This document shows positions 51,527 to 60,446 of a stretch of DNA of 64,000 nt, piece by piece. The translations under genes were made by a program, and so were the position numbers. Every line of letters starts with the position of its first letter. Position 1 is the stretch's first letter. Origin of the DNA: Vicinamibacterales bacterium (GTDB lineage Bacteria > Acidobacteriota > Vicinamibacteria > Vicinamibacterales > Fen-181); contig DASXVO010000059.1 in the NCBI GenBank assembly GCA_036504215.1, forward strand, positions 248,001 through 312,000. The letters are read 5' to 3'. Below the pieces are notes generated by a model, which was not told the origin of the DNA, did not search any database, and saw only the letters and a list, made by a program, of their open reading frames with translations.

Positions 51527-54190
51527 ATGAAGAACCGACTCATTCTCTCCATCATCCTCGTTGGCCTTGCCGCAGCGGCCGTCGGCCTCCTGGCTCAGAC
51601 ACCAGCGCCCGCGGTTTCGGAGTCCAGCCTCGCCGGCTTCACGTACCGCAACCTCGGACCGTTCCGTGCCGGATCGTGGATTGCCGATATCGCGGTCCCC
51701 GACACGCCGCTCAAGTCGCACCTCTACACGTTTTATGTCGGCGTGCGCTACGGCGGCATTTGGAAGACGACGAACAACGGCACCACCTTCCAGCCCGTGT
51801 TCGACGGGCAGGACGTCACCGGCATCGGGTGCCTGACAATCGCCCCCTCCAACGAGAACATCGTGTGGGTCGGGACCGGGGACGCCGCGAGTGTCCGCGT
51901 GGCTTACCCAGGCGACGGTGTCTACAAGTCGGTCGACGCCGGCAAGTCGTGGCAGAAGATGGGGCTCGGCGACACCCAGCACATCGGCCGCATCGTCGTA
52001 CACCCGACAAAGCCGGAGATCGTCTACGTTGCGGCAATGGGACGCCTGTGGTCACCGAACGAAGAGCGCGGCGTCTACAAGACGACCGACGGCGGCAAGA
52101 CGTGGAAGAAGGTCCTCTACATCAGCGACACGACCGGCGCAATCGACATCGTCATCAACCGTCGCGACCCGAACACGCTCTATGCGGCGACGTATGACGT
52201 GCAGCGGCGTCCGTGGAAACTCATCGAAGGCGGCGCCGGAAGCGGCATCCACAAGACGACGGATGGCGGCAAGACGTGGACGAAACTCGCGGGCGGATTC
52301 CCCTCAACCCCACAGGGACGCATCGGCCTCGACATCTACCAGAAGAATCCGAATGTCCTCTACGCCGTGACCGAGAACTTCGGCAAGCGGCCGCCGACCG
52401 AGGAAGAGGCCAAGCGCGACCGCGCACGGAAGATCGAGCCGCAGGAGCGGAACATCGGTGGCGAGGTGTACCGGACCGACGATGGCGGCCGGGCGTGGCG
52501 AAAGGTGAACGCCGCGAAGGACGACGTCAGCTCGAAGGCCGGCTATTCCTTCAACCAGCTTCGCGTCGACCAGAACAACGACAAGCGTCTCATCATCAAC
52601 TGCGACTCCCTCCTCAGTTCGGACGATGGCGGGAAGACGTGGGCCGGCCTGACCTGGAATTCACGGAGCCTGTTCGGGAAGGGATTCGGCGATTTCCGCA
52701 CGATGTGGATCGACCCACAGAACTCCGACCGGTGGATTCTCGGCAGCGACGGCGGGGTACACATCTCGTACGACGCCGGGAAGACGTGCGATCACTACGC
52801 CAACATCCCGGGCGGCGAGATCTACTCGATCGATGTGGACATGGACAACCCGTACCACATCTACGCCGGTCTCCAGGACCACGACTCCTGGCGCGGACCG
52901 ATCAACGGTCCAGCCGGCCGGGTCGGCCCCGAAGATTGGGTCACCGTCGGCGACAACGACGGGATGTACAACCGTGTCGATCCGACCGACAGCCGCTGGG
53001 TCTACAACACGTTCCAGTGGGGCGGCCACTACCGGGCCGATCAACGCACGCATACGCGGAAATCGATCGCGCCGACGCGGCCGGCCGGCCAGCCGCCCCT
53101 GCGCTACAACTGGACGCCGCCGCTCGCGCTGTCGCCCTTCAACAGTCACATCCTCTACACCGGTGCGCAGGTTCTGTTCCGATCGCTGGATCAGGGCGAC
53201 CACTGGGAGGAGATCAGCCCCGATCTGACGACGAACGACGCGTCGAAGATTTCGCCGCCGGGGAGCACTGTTCAGTACTGCACCATCACGACGATCTCGG
53301 AGTCGCCCATGACCGCCGGCGTAATCTGGGTGGGCGCCGACGACGGCAAGGTGCAGGTGACGAAGAACCACGGCGCGACCTGGACCGACGTCACACCGAA
53401 GATCGCCGCCGCCGGGGGACCCGAGAACTACTGGGTGACGCGCGTAGTGGCCTCGCGCCACGCGCCGGGAGCCGCCTACGTCACGAAGTCGGGCCGCCGT
53501 TTCGATGAGTTCCGTCCCGTGGTGATGAAGACGACGGACTACGGTGCAACGTGGACGTCGATTGCGGCAAACCTCCAGCAGCGCGCGGTGGATGTCATCG
53601 TCGAGGACGTGAAGGACCCGGAGATCCTGTACCTGGGCACGAACCGCGGTGTCTACGTCTCGCTCGATACGGGACGGTCGTGGACGGCGCTGAAGGGCAA
53701 CATGCCCACGGTGCCCGTGACCGACATGCTCATCCACCCGCGGGAGCGCGACCTCGTTGTGGCGTCGTACGGTCGAGGCCTCTGGGTGGCGAACACCTCG
53801 TGGCTCGCCGAGGTGAAGCAGGGCGCGCTCTCCGGGGACTCCCACTTCTTCGCCGTGATCCCCCGACCGCTCCCGGGAGACGGCGCCTGGGGCAACTACG
53901 AGCTCTATGGCGACCGCCACCTGGTCGTACCGAATGACGACGGGTTGAACTTCGACTACTTCCTCAAGAACAAGGCGGAAGGGAAGATCACGGTGAGCGT
54001 GAGCGACGCCGCCGGCAAGGAAGTCCGCGCGCTCGAAGGCACGGGTGCGGCGGGGCTGAACCGCGTCAGCTGGGACATGACGACCGGGCGGAACCGGCAG
54101 GCACAGCCGGGCGAGTACACGGTGACGCTTCACGTGGGGGACAAGACACTGACGCAGAAGGCCCGGATCCTGGTGGCAGGCCATCGATAG
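51527..54190 (+). CDS. Secreted VPS10/sortilin-like BNR-repeat protein, second copy
   Basis: This 887-residue exported protein has a signal peptide (~1-26) and many Asp-box blades (SVDAGKSW, TTDGGKTW twice, SSDDGGKTW, TTDYGATW, SLDTGRSW) making up one or two propellers. A C-terminal beta-sandwich (~790-885) with GLNRVSWDMTTGRN and PGEYTVTLHVGDKTL resembles a FlgD-like or sorting-type Ig domain. That extra domain is absent from the paralogue at 33080-35494. ATG 51527 lies 5 bases after the M24 stop; an in-frame GTG at 51518 is the alternative. The ligand is unknown. Confidence 0.86.
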   Translation: MKNRLILSIILVGLAAAAVGLLAQTPAPAVSESSLAGFTYRNLGPFRAGSWIADIAVPDTPLKSHLYTFYVGVRYGGIWKTTNNGTTFQPVFDGQDVTGIGCLTIAPSNENIVWVGTGDAASVRVAYPGDGVYKSVDAGKSWQKMGLGDTQHIGRIVVHPTKPEIVYVAAMGRLWSPNEERGVYKTTDGGKTWKKVLYISDTTGAIDIVINRRDPNTLYAATYDVQRRPWKLIEGGAGSGIHKTTDGGKTWTKLAGGFPSTPQGRIGLDIYQKNPNVLYAVTENFGKRPPTEEEAKRDRARKIEPQERNIGGEVYRTDDGGRAWRKVNAAKDDVSSKAGYSFNQLRVDQNNDKRLIINCDSLLSSDDGGKTWAGLTWNSRSLFGKGFGDFRTMWIDPQNSDRWILGSDGGVHISYDAGKTCDHYANIPGGEIYSIDVDMDNPYHIYAGLQDHDSWRGPINGPAGRVGPEDWVTVGDNDGMYNRVDPTDSRWVYNTFQWGGHYRADQRTHTRKSIAPTRPAGQPPLRYNWTPPLALSPFNSHILYTGAQVLFRSLDQGDHWEEISPDLTTNDASKISPPGSTVQYCTITTISESPMTAGVIWVGADDGKVQVTKNHGATWTDVTPKIAAAGGPENYWVTRVVASRHAPGAAYVTKSGRRFDEFRPVVMKTTDYGATWTSIAANLQQRAVDVIVEDVKDPEILYLGTNRGVYVSLDTGRSWTALKGNMPTVPVTDMLIHPRERDLVVASYGRGLWVANTSWLAEVKQGALSGDSHFFAVIPRPLPGDGAWGNYELYGDRHLVVPNDDGLNFDYFLKNKAEGKITVSVSDAAGKEVRALEGTGAAGLNRVSWDMTTGRNRQAQPGEYTVTLHVGDKTLTQKARILVAGHR

Positions 54191-54314
54191 GGACCGTGGA
54201 CGAGACTCGTTCTCACGCCGGGATCGCGAAGATCGCAGGGACACGATCTGCAAGATACACAGATACAGCTCTCTGCGGCCTGGGTGCCCTGTGTTGAATG
54301 ACAGAAGGAGCGCT

Positions 54315-55700
54315 ATGTTCGACCGTGAGATCTACACAGCGAGACGGGCGGCTCTTCAGAAGCAGTTCAGGAATGGTCTGCTGTTGTTCATGGGCAACAA
54401 CGATTCGCCGATGAACTACACGGACAACACGTATCACTTCCGCCAGGATTCGTCGTTCCTCTACTACTGGGGCGTCGACGATCCCGAACTGGCGGCGGTG
54501 ATCGATGTGGACGCCGGCCGGCACACGATCTACGGCCACGACTTCACCATCGACGACATCGTCTGGCGGGGACCGCAGCCGACCATCGCCGAACGCGCGG
54601 CCAGGGCCGGGGTGACGGGCACCGGCTCACGTGACGAACTGGCGAAGGCGCTGAACGAGGCGGTCCGTCAGGGACGCCGAATTCACTACCTGCCGCAGTA
54701 CCGCGCCGACAACGTGCAGTGGCTGACGCACCTGATTGGGATCAGGGCGGAGGCCATCAATCAGCACGCGTCGGTGTCGCTCATCAAGGCCGTCGTGGCA
54801 CAGCGGGCGTACAAGGGCGCCGAGGAAATCCAGGAAATCGAGACCGCCCTCGAAGTGTCCCACGACATGCACGTCCTGGCGATGAGGATCGCCCGGCCGG
54901 GCATGTACGAGCGCGAGGTTGCCGGCGCGATGACCGGGTTGGTGGAGTCGCGCGGCGTGCAGCTCGCGTTCCCGATCATCTTCTCGGTGCACGGGGAGAC
55001 GCTGCACAACCACTACCACGGCAACCGGATGGAAGCCGGGCAGATGGCGGTGAACGACTGCGGCGCCGATTCTCCGCTGCACTACGCCAGCGACATCACG
55101 CGCACGGTCCCGATCGGCGGGAAGTTCGTCGGCCGGCAGCGCGACCTGTACCAGGCCGTGCTGCGCGCGCACAAGAAGGCGCTGGCCGCCGCGAAGCCGG
55201 GCGTGAAGTGGATGGACGTCCACCTGCTCGCGTGCCGCAGCCTGGCCGAGGACCTCAAGACGATCGGCTGCATGAAGGGCGATCTCGACGCGGCGGTGCA
55301 GGCCGGTGCGCACGCGATGTTCTTCCAGTGCGGCCTCGGCCACATGATGGGCTATGACGTGCACGACATGGAGGGGCTCGGCGAGCAGTACGTCGGCTAC
55401 GACTCCACCGTCACGCGGAGCACGCAGTTCGGCCTCAAGTCCCTCCGCATGGGGCGCGCACTCGAGCCGGGCATGGTGATGACGGTCGAGCCGGGCATCT
55501 ACATGATCCCGACGCTGATGGACAAGTGGCGGGCCGAAGGGAAGTTCACCGATTCTCTGAACTACGACGCGATCGACCAGTTCCGCACGTTCGGCGGGAT
55601 CCGTGTGGAAGACGATGTCGTCATCACCGAGACTGGTTGCCGCGTCCTCGGCAAACCGATCCCGATCGAGATGGAGGACGTCGAGGCGCTGGCGGGGTAG
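54315..55700 (+). CDS. Aminopeptidase P family protein (M24B, Xaa-Pro aminopeptidase)
   Basis: This 461-residue protein has the aminopeptidase P N-terminal domain (~1-135, including NDSPMNYTDNTYHFRQDSSF and YYWGVDDPE) and an M24 catalytic domain. Metal-site blocks are VNDCGADSPLHYASDITRTV, CGLGHMMGYDVHD, MTVEPGIYMIP and GGIRVEDDVVIT. The two aspartates, one histidine and two glutamates expected are therefore present. It removes N-terminal residues that precede proline. No signal peptide, so it is cytoplasmic. ATG 54315 was chosen for the AAGGAG site; an upstream ATG at 54291 lacks one. It completes an araD-M24-VPS10-M24 run on one strand. Confidence 0.92.
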   Translation: MFDREIYTARRAALQKQFRNGLLLFMGNNDSPMNYTDNTYHFRQDSSFLYYWGVDDPELAAVIDVDAGRHTIYGHDFTIDDIVWRGPQPTIAERAARAGVTGTGSRDELAKALNEAVRQGRRIHYLPQYRADNVQWLTHLIGIRAEAINQHASVSLIKAVVAQRAYKGAEEIQEIETALEVSHDMHVLAMRIARPGMYEREVAGAMTGLVESRGVQLAFPIIFSVHGETLHNHYHGNRMEAGQMAVNDCGADSPLHYASDITRTVPIGGKFVGRQRDLYQAVLRAHKKALAAAKPGVKWMDVHLLACRSLAEDLKTIGCMKGDLDAAVQAGAHAMFFQCGLGHMMGYDVHDMEGLGEQYVGYDSTVTRSTQFGLKSLRMGRALEPGMVMTVEPGIYMIPTLMDKWRAEGKFTDSLNYDAIDQFRTFGGIRVEDDVVITETGCRVLGKPIPIEMEDVEALAG

Positions 55701-55760
55701 TCCGGCCCTCGTGTCCCGCAATCCGTCCAGGCGGCCGGGGTGTTGCCAGCCGAGAGCCGC

Positions 55761-57320
55761 TCAGTCGATGCGGTAGTGGCACCCCCGGCTTTCACGCGAC
55801 TCGATCGCGGCGAGGAGCACCGCCAAGGCCGTCTGGACTCCGTTGCGCAGGCTGATCAGCGGGTCGCTCAGCTCGGACCGCGCGTAGAACCGGCCGATCT
55901 CGAGCTGCAACTCCCTCAGGATCTGATGCGCGCGGTCGAGGCGCCGCCGGCTTCGCACCAGGCCGACGTAGTTCCACATGGTCTGGCGAATCGTCAGCCA
56001 ATCCTGTGCGACGAGCGCCGGATCGACCGGCTCGTTCTCGTTCTGCCAGGGCGCGATCTCCGGCATGTAATAGCCGGCCTTCGACGTGACGTTCTGCGCC
56101 GCATCCCGCCCGGCCCGTGTCCCCCAGACGAGACACTCGAGGAGCGAGGTGCTGGCCAGCCGGTTGGCTCCGTGCAGGCCCGTGCACGACACTTCGCCGA
56201 CCGCGCGGAGGCGGTGCATGCTCGATCGACCCCAGCCGTCCACGGTGATACCCCCGCAGCTGTAGTGCGCGGCGGGCACGACCGGAATTGGCTGGCTCGT
56301 GATGTCGATCCCCACCTCGCGGCACTTGCCGTAGATGAGCGGAAAGCGGTGGCGGATCCAATCGGCGGGCTTGTGGCTGATGTCGAGATAGGCGCACGGC
56401 AGGCCGGTCTCGTGCATCATCTGATGGATGCCGCGCGCGACGATGTCGCGGGGGGCGAGCGAGCCGTCCGGGTGGTACGCCGACATGAACTCGCGCCCCG
56501 TGTCATCGACCAGACGCGCGCCTTCTCCCCGCAGCGATTCCGAGATCAGGAACCGTTCGTCGCTGTGGAAGAGCGTTGTCGGGTGGAACTGCACGAACTG
56601 CATGTTGAGGCAGTGTGCGCCCGCACGATAGGCCATCGCGACGCCGTCACCGCACGCCCCCGGCGGATTCGTCGTGTGCAGGAAGATCCGGCCGAGGCCG
56701 CCGGTGGCGAGGATCGTCTCTTTCGCCATGAGCGAGCGGACGCGGCGGCTCTCGTGGTCGAAGACGTACGCGCCGACACACGTTGGCTCCCGGTACACGT
56801 CGAGCGGGTTGCGCGAGTGGTGCGAGAGGGACAGCAGGTCGATCGCCGAGTGCCTGGTGAGGATCGTCACGTTCGGCTCGCGACGGACCGCCGCGAGCAT
56901 CGATTCCTCGATCGATCGGCCCGTCCCGTCCGCGCGGTGGATGATTCGCGGGACGGAGTGCGCGGCTTCGGCGGTCAGATCCAGATCGCCGTTCGGCGTG
57001 CGGTCGAAGGGGACGCCGGCGTCCTCCAGCAGAACCTCGCGAACGAGCGTCGGGCCCTCTTCCGCGAGCAGGGCCACCGCGGCGGGATCGCACAGCCCTG
57101 CACCAGCCGTGATGATGTCGGCGGCGAGACGATCGGGCGAGTCGTTCGCGCCGCGGTAGATGATGCCGCCTTGCGCGTCCCAGGTGTTGCACTGCTCGGG
57201 GCGCTCCGCCTTGGTGAGCATCAGCACCTGTGCCCCGGTCCGCGCTGCAGCCAGCGCCGCGGCGCATCCGGCCAGTCCGCTTCCGAGCACGAGCACGTCG
57301 ATCTGGTCGTTGTTGGCCAT
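55761..57320 (-). CDS. nadB: L-aspartate oxidase
   Basis: This 519-residue FAD enzyme oxidises L-aspartate to iminoaspartate, the first step of de novo NAD synthesis. The FAD-binding fold starts with VLVLGSGLAGCAAALAAA. Further marks are TWDAQGGIIY (~residues 48-57), FVQFHPTTLF, the active-site segment SESLRGEGARLVDD and PAAHYSCGGITVD, and the C-terminal helical domain is complete. Start ATG 57320 lies 7 bases after the nadC stop; a longer frame from 57350 would overlap nadC. It is the last gene of nadA-nadC-nadB. Confidence 0.95.
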   Translation of the reverse strand: MANNDQIDVLVLGSGLAGCAAALAAARTGAQVLMLTKAERPEQCNTWDAQGGIIYRGANDSPDRLAADIITAGAGLCDPAAVALLAEEGPTLVREVLLEDAGVPFDRTPNGDLDLTAEAAHSVPRIIHRADGTGRSIEESMLAAVRREPNVTILTRHSAIDLLSLSHHSRNPLDVYREPTCVGAYVFDHESRRVRSLMAKETILATGGLGRIFLHTTNPPGACGDGVAMAYRAGAHCLNMQFVQFHPTTLFHSDERFLISESLRGEGARLVDDTGREFMSAYHPDGSLAPRDIVARGIHQMMHETGLPCAYLDISHKPADWIRHRFPLIYGKCREVGIDITSQPIPVVPAAHYSCGGITVDGWGRSSMHRLRAVGEVSCTGLHGANRLASTSLLECLVWGTRAGRDAAQNVTSKAGYYMPEIAPWQNENEPVDPALVAQDWLTIRQTMWNYVGLVRSRRRLDRAHQILRELQLEIGRFYARSELSDPLISLRNGVQTALAVLLAAIESRESRGCHYRID

Positions 57321-57327
57321 GGTCTGA

Positions 57328-58191
57328 TCAGACGTCGAAGTCCAGGGCAATGTCGACTGACGGGGCCGAATGTGTCAGGGCGCCGACCGAGATCGTGTCG
57401 ACGCCGGCCTCGCCGTACGCCCGGATGTTGGCCAGGGTGATCCCGCCGGACGCCTCGATCCAGCACGAGGCGCCGGCGGGCGTCGAACGAATGCGAGCGA
57501 CCGCGGCTGCCACCTGCGCGGGCGGCATGTTGTCGAGCAGCACCGCGTCCACGCCGATGTCGAGGGCCTCGGAGAGCTGGTCGAGCGAGTCCACCTCGAT
57601 CTGCACCGGCACGTCACGGTTGCGATGCTCCAGAACCGATCGAAGCGCGGAACCGATCCCGCCGGCGGCCGCGATGTGGTTGTCCTTGATCAGCACCGCG
57701 TCGAACAGTCCGACCCGATGGTTTCGGCCGCCGCCCATGCGCACCGCGTACTTCTCGAGTTGTCGCAGTCCAGGTGTCGTCTTGCGGGTGTCGGATACCG
57801 ACGCACCCGTTCCGGCGAGGGCCTCGACATAGCGTCTCGTGACGGTCGCGATCCCGGACATCCGCTGCAGCAGGTTCAGTGCGACGCGCTCGCCGGTGAG
57901 GATTGGCCTCGCGTCACCGGCCAGGCGCAGGAGCCTCGCGCCGGCTTCAACGGCAGCACCGTCTGCCATCTCGGCCGTGGCCGCGAGGCGACCGTCGAGT
58001 TCGTGGAACACGAGACGCGCGATGTCGAGGCCGGCCACCACACACGCCTCCCGCGCCACAATCCAGGCCGTCGCGACGGCGTCCGCCGGGACGGTCCACT
58101 CGGTGGTGATGTCGCCCGTGCCGACATCCTCCGCGAGGAAACGGCGGGCCTCCTCGCGAAGCGCGGCGGGTGAGAGCGCATCGGTCGCCAT
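57328..58191 (-). CDS. nadC: Nicotinate-nucleotide pyrophosphorylase (quinolinate phosphoribosyltransferase)
   Basis: This 287-residue enzyme joins quinolinate and PRPP to form nicotinate mononucleotide. Marks are EDVGTGDITTEWTVP near the N-terminus, RVALNLLQRMSGIATVTRR, DTRKTTPGLRQLEKYAVRMGG (only part quoted matters: TRKTTPG), HRVGLFDAVLIKDNH and the C-terminal EASGGITLANIRAYGEAG. ATG 58191 was chosen by comparison with family length; the frame extends to 58290 inside nadA. It sits 13 bases after nadA and 7 bases before nadB. Confidence 0.95.
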   Translation of the reverse strand: MATDALSPAALREEARRFLAEDVGTGDITTEWTVPADAVATAWIVAREACVVAGLDIARLVFHELDGRLAATAEMADGAAVEAGARLLRLAGDARPILTGERVALNLLQRMSGIATVTRRYVEALAGTGASVSDTRKTTPGLRQLEKYAVRMGGGRNHRVGLFDAVLIKDNHIAAAGGIGSALRSVLEHRNRDVPVQIEVDSLDQLSEALDIGVDAVLLDNMPPAQVAAAVARIRSTPAGASCWIEASGGITLANIRAYGEAGVDTISVGALTHSAPSVDIALDFDV

Positions 58192-58204
58192 GGTTTCCGG
58201 ACCC

Positions 58205-59152
58205 CTACCCGCAGTCGAGCATCCGCTGGAGCGGCACGAGACATTGCGCCCGCAGGGTCTCCGGGAGCGTGATCTCCGGTCGCCGGTCACGCATGCAACG
58301 GTACACCTTCTCCAGCGTGTTCAGCCGCATGTGCGGGCACTCGTTGCACGCGCATTGGTTCTCGGGCGGCGCCGGGATGAATGTCTTGTCCGGGCACGCC
58401 TTCATCATCTGGTGGATGATGCCGGGCTCGGTGACGACGATGTAGGAGGAGGCGGGGCTGGCGGTCGCGTAGTTCAGGATCGAGGTCGTCGATCCGATGT
58501 GATCCGCCAGGCGCAGGATGCGCTCCTCGCACTCGGGATGCGCCAGGACGAGCGCGTCTGGATGCTCGGCTTTCAGCCGCAGCAGCCGGCGCTCGGAGAA
58601 CGTCACGTGAACCGAGCACGACCCCGGCCACAAGAGCATCTCGCGGCCCGTCTTCTTGATCAGGTACCGACCGAGCTGCTGATCCGGTGCGAAGATGATC
58701 GGCCGATCGGCCGGAACCTGCCGGATGATCCGTTCGGCGTTGCTCGACGTGCAGATGATGTCGCTCAGCGCCTTCACGCCCGCGCTGCAGTTGATGTAGC
58801 TGATGACGGTGTGCCCCGGGTGCGCTCGCACGAACCGCTCGAACTCGGGCGCCGGGCAACCGTCTGCCAGGGAGCAGCCGGCGGCCAGATCGGGCAGCAG
58901 GACCTGCTTGTCCGGGTTGAGGATCTTCGCGGTCTCGGCCATGAAGTGCACGCCGCAGAAGACGATGACGTCTGCCTGCGTCTTCGCGGCCGACTGCGCG
59001 AGTGCGAGGCTGTCGCCGATGACGTCCGCGATGTCCTGGATATCGGGTTCCTGGTAGAAGTGGGCGAGGACGATCGCGTTCAACTCGCGCTTGCGCCGGG
59101 CGATCTCCTCGAACAGATCGAGCGTCGGTGAGGTACCGCCTTCATCCTTCAT
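58205..59152 (-). CDS. nadA: Quinolinate synthase
   Basis: This iron-sulfur enzyme of about 315 residues condenses iminoaspartate with dihydroxyacetone phosphate to quinolinate. Family blocks are [71 protein letters not shown] and [15 protein letters not shown]; the three conserved cluster cysteines lie in these. ATG 59152 was chosen because GGTAGG precedes it and the length then matches family members. The frame is open to 59389 but would include a heptamer repeat (KDEGGRL units) and overlap the divergent aminotransferase. Even with this start the first residues (MKDEGG) come from the repeat. Confidence 0.92.
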   Translation of the reverse strand: MKDEGGTSPTLDLFEEIARRKRELNAIVLAHFYQEPDIQDIADVIGDSLALAQSAAKTQADVIVFCGVHFMAETAKILNPDKQVLLPDLAAGCSLADGCPAPEFERFVRAHPGHTVISYINCSAGVKALSDIICTSSNAERIIRQVPADRPIIFAPDQQLGRYLIKKTGREMLLWPGSCSVHVTFSERRLLRLKAEHPDALVLAHPECEERILRLADHIGSTTSILNYATASPASSYIVVTEPGIIHQMMKACPDKTFIPAPPENQCACNECPHMRLNTLEKVYRCMRDRRPEITLPETLRAQCLVPLQRMLDCG

Positions 59153-59189
59153 CCTACCGCCTTCATCCTTCAACCTACCGCCTTCATCC
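59134..59189. repeat. Heptamer tandem repeat, locus 3, at the nadA 5' end
   Basis: Eight 7-base units, read on the minus strand as GGATGAA, GGCGGTA and one GGTTGAA, form a 21-base higher-order period. In the nadA frame they encode KDEGGRM/L. The units are related to those at 22032-22087 and 27757-27833, with GGCGGTA as an added variant. The remainder of the divergent gap to 59279 probably holds the nadA promoter. Confidence 0.75.
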
Positions 59190-59279
59190 TTCAAAAAGTC
59201 TGTTGCTGCGGCCTGCTTGTAGTCTAACGTAAACTCGAGGACTGTTGGAGCCAGCAGCTGGAGTCCCGGAGCCGTCTTC

Positions 59280-60446
59280 GTGATCTTCTCGACCCGCGTG
59301 CCGTCCAATCTGACGCACAATCGGCTCACCGAGGTCGAGCTCGGCCTTCGTGCGCGCGGCGTCGCGCTCGTCGATCTCACCGAAACCAACCCGACGCGCG
59401 TCGGCCTGGCCTACCCGGACGGATTGCTCCAGCCGCTCGGCGACCCGGCATCGCTCCGATACGAGCCTCAGCCGTTCGGTCTTCCCTCGGCTCGCGAAGC
59501 GGTGGCGCGCGAGTACCGCGGACCTGGCGCCACCGTCGAGCCGGCCCGCGTCATCCTGACCGCCAGCACGAGCGAGGCCTATTCGTTCCTCTTCAAGCTC
59601 CTGTGCGAGCCCGGCGATCAGGTTCTCGTCCCGGTGCCGAGTTATCCGCTCTTCGAGTACCTGACGCGCCTCGACCTCGTCGATGTCCGGCCCTACCCGC
59701 TCGAGTACCACGGCACCTGGTCGGTGGATCTGCCGGCACTTCGATCGCTGGTGACGCCGCGGACCCGGGCGATTCTGGTCGTCTCGCCGAACAACCCGAC
59801 GGGATCGGTGCTCGGTCGCGCCGATCTCGACGGCCTGGCGGGGATCTGCGCCGAGCTCGATCTGGCGCTCATCGGCGACGAGGTGTTCGCCGAGTACCTG
59901 ATCGATCCACGCGCCGATATGGTCCGGGTTCTCGACCAGGAGCGGGCGCTGACCTTCAGCCTTGGCGGCTTGTCGAAGTCCGGCGGCCTGCCGCAGGTGA
60001 AGCTGGGCTGGATGATCGCGGGCGGACCCGAGGCGCTCGTCGACCGGGCGCTGGCCCGGCTCGAAATTGTCTGCGACGCGTATCTGTCCGTGTCCACGCC
60101 GGTCCAGCAGGCAGCGGGCGCACTCCTGGCCGCGTCGCGCGACGTCCGCCAGCTCATCGCGGCCAGGACTATCGAGAACCTCACGACGCTGACGCGTCTC
60201 GTCCTGGCGTACCCCGCGTGCAGCCTGCTGCGCGTCGAAGGAGGGTGGTCGGCGGTCATCCGGGTGCCGGCCACGCAGAGCGAGGAGCAACTCGTCGTCG
60301 ATCTGCTCGAACACGATCACGTGCTCGCACATCCGGGCTACTTCTTCGATTTTCCGCGCGAAGCCTACGTGGTCGTCAGCCTGCTGCCGCGGCCCGACGA
60401 GTTCGGCCGCGGCGTGAGGTGCCTGCTGGCGCGCGCATGCCCATGA
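59280..60446 (+). CDS. Pyridoxal-phosphate aminotransferase, class I/II
   Basis: This 388-residue fold-type I aminotransferase has [14 protein letters not shown] near residue 33, the SPNNPTG motif (~164-170), the GDEVFAEY cofactor-binding Asp and the Schiff-base lysine in [18 protein letters not shown] (~residue 232). The C-terminal arginine that binds the substrate carboxylate is expected near the [15 protein letters not shown] block. Substrate specificity cannot be read. The start is GTG 59280. MalQ starts within its last codons, so the two are co-transcribed. Confidence 0.9.
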   Translation: MIFSTRVPSNLTHNRLTEVELGLRARGVALVDLTETNPTRVGLAYPDGLLQPLGDPASLRYEPQPFGLPSAREAVAREYRGPGATVEPARVILTASTSEAYSFLFKLLCEPGDQVLVPVPSYPLFEYLTRLDLVDVRPYPLEYHGTWSVDLPALRSLVTPRTRAILVVSPNNPTGSVLGRADLDGLAGICAELDLALIGDEVFAEYLIDPRADMVRVLDQERALTFSLGGLSKSGGLPQVKLGWMIAGGPEALVDRALARLEIVCDAYLSVSTPVQQAAGALLAASRDVRQLIAARTIENLTTLTRLVLAYPACSLLRVEGGWSAVIRVPATQSEEQLVVDLLEHDHVLAHPGYFFDFPREAYVVVSLLPRPDEFGRGVRCLLARACP

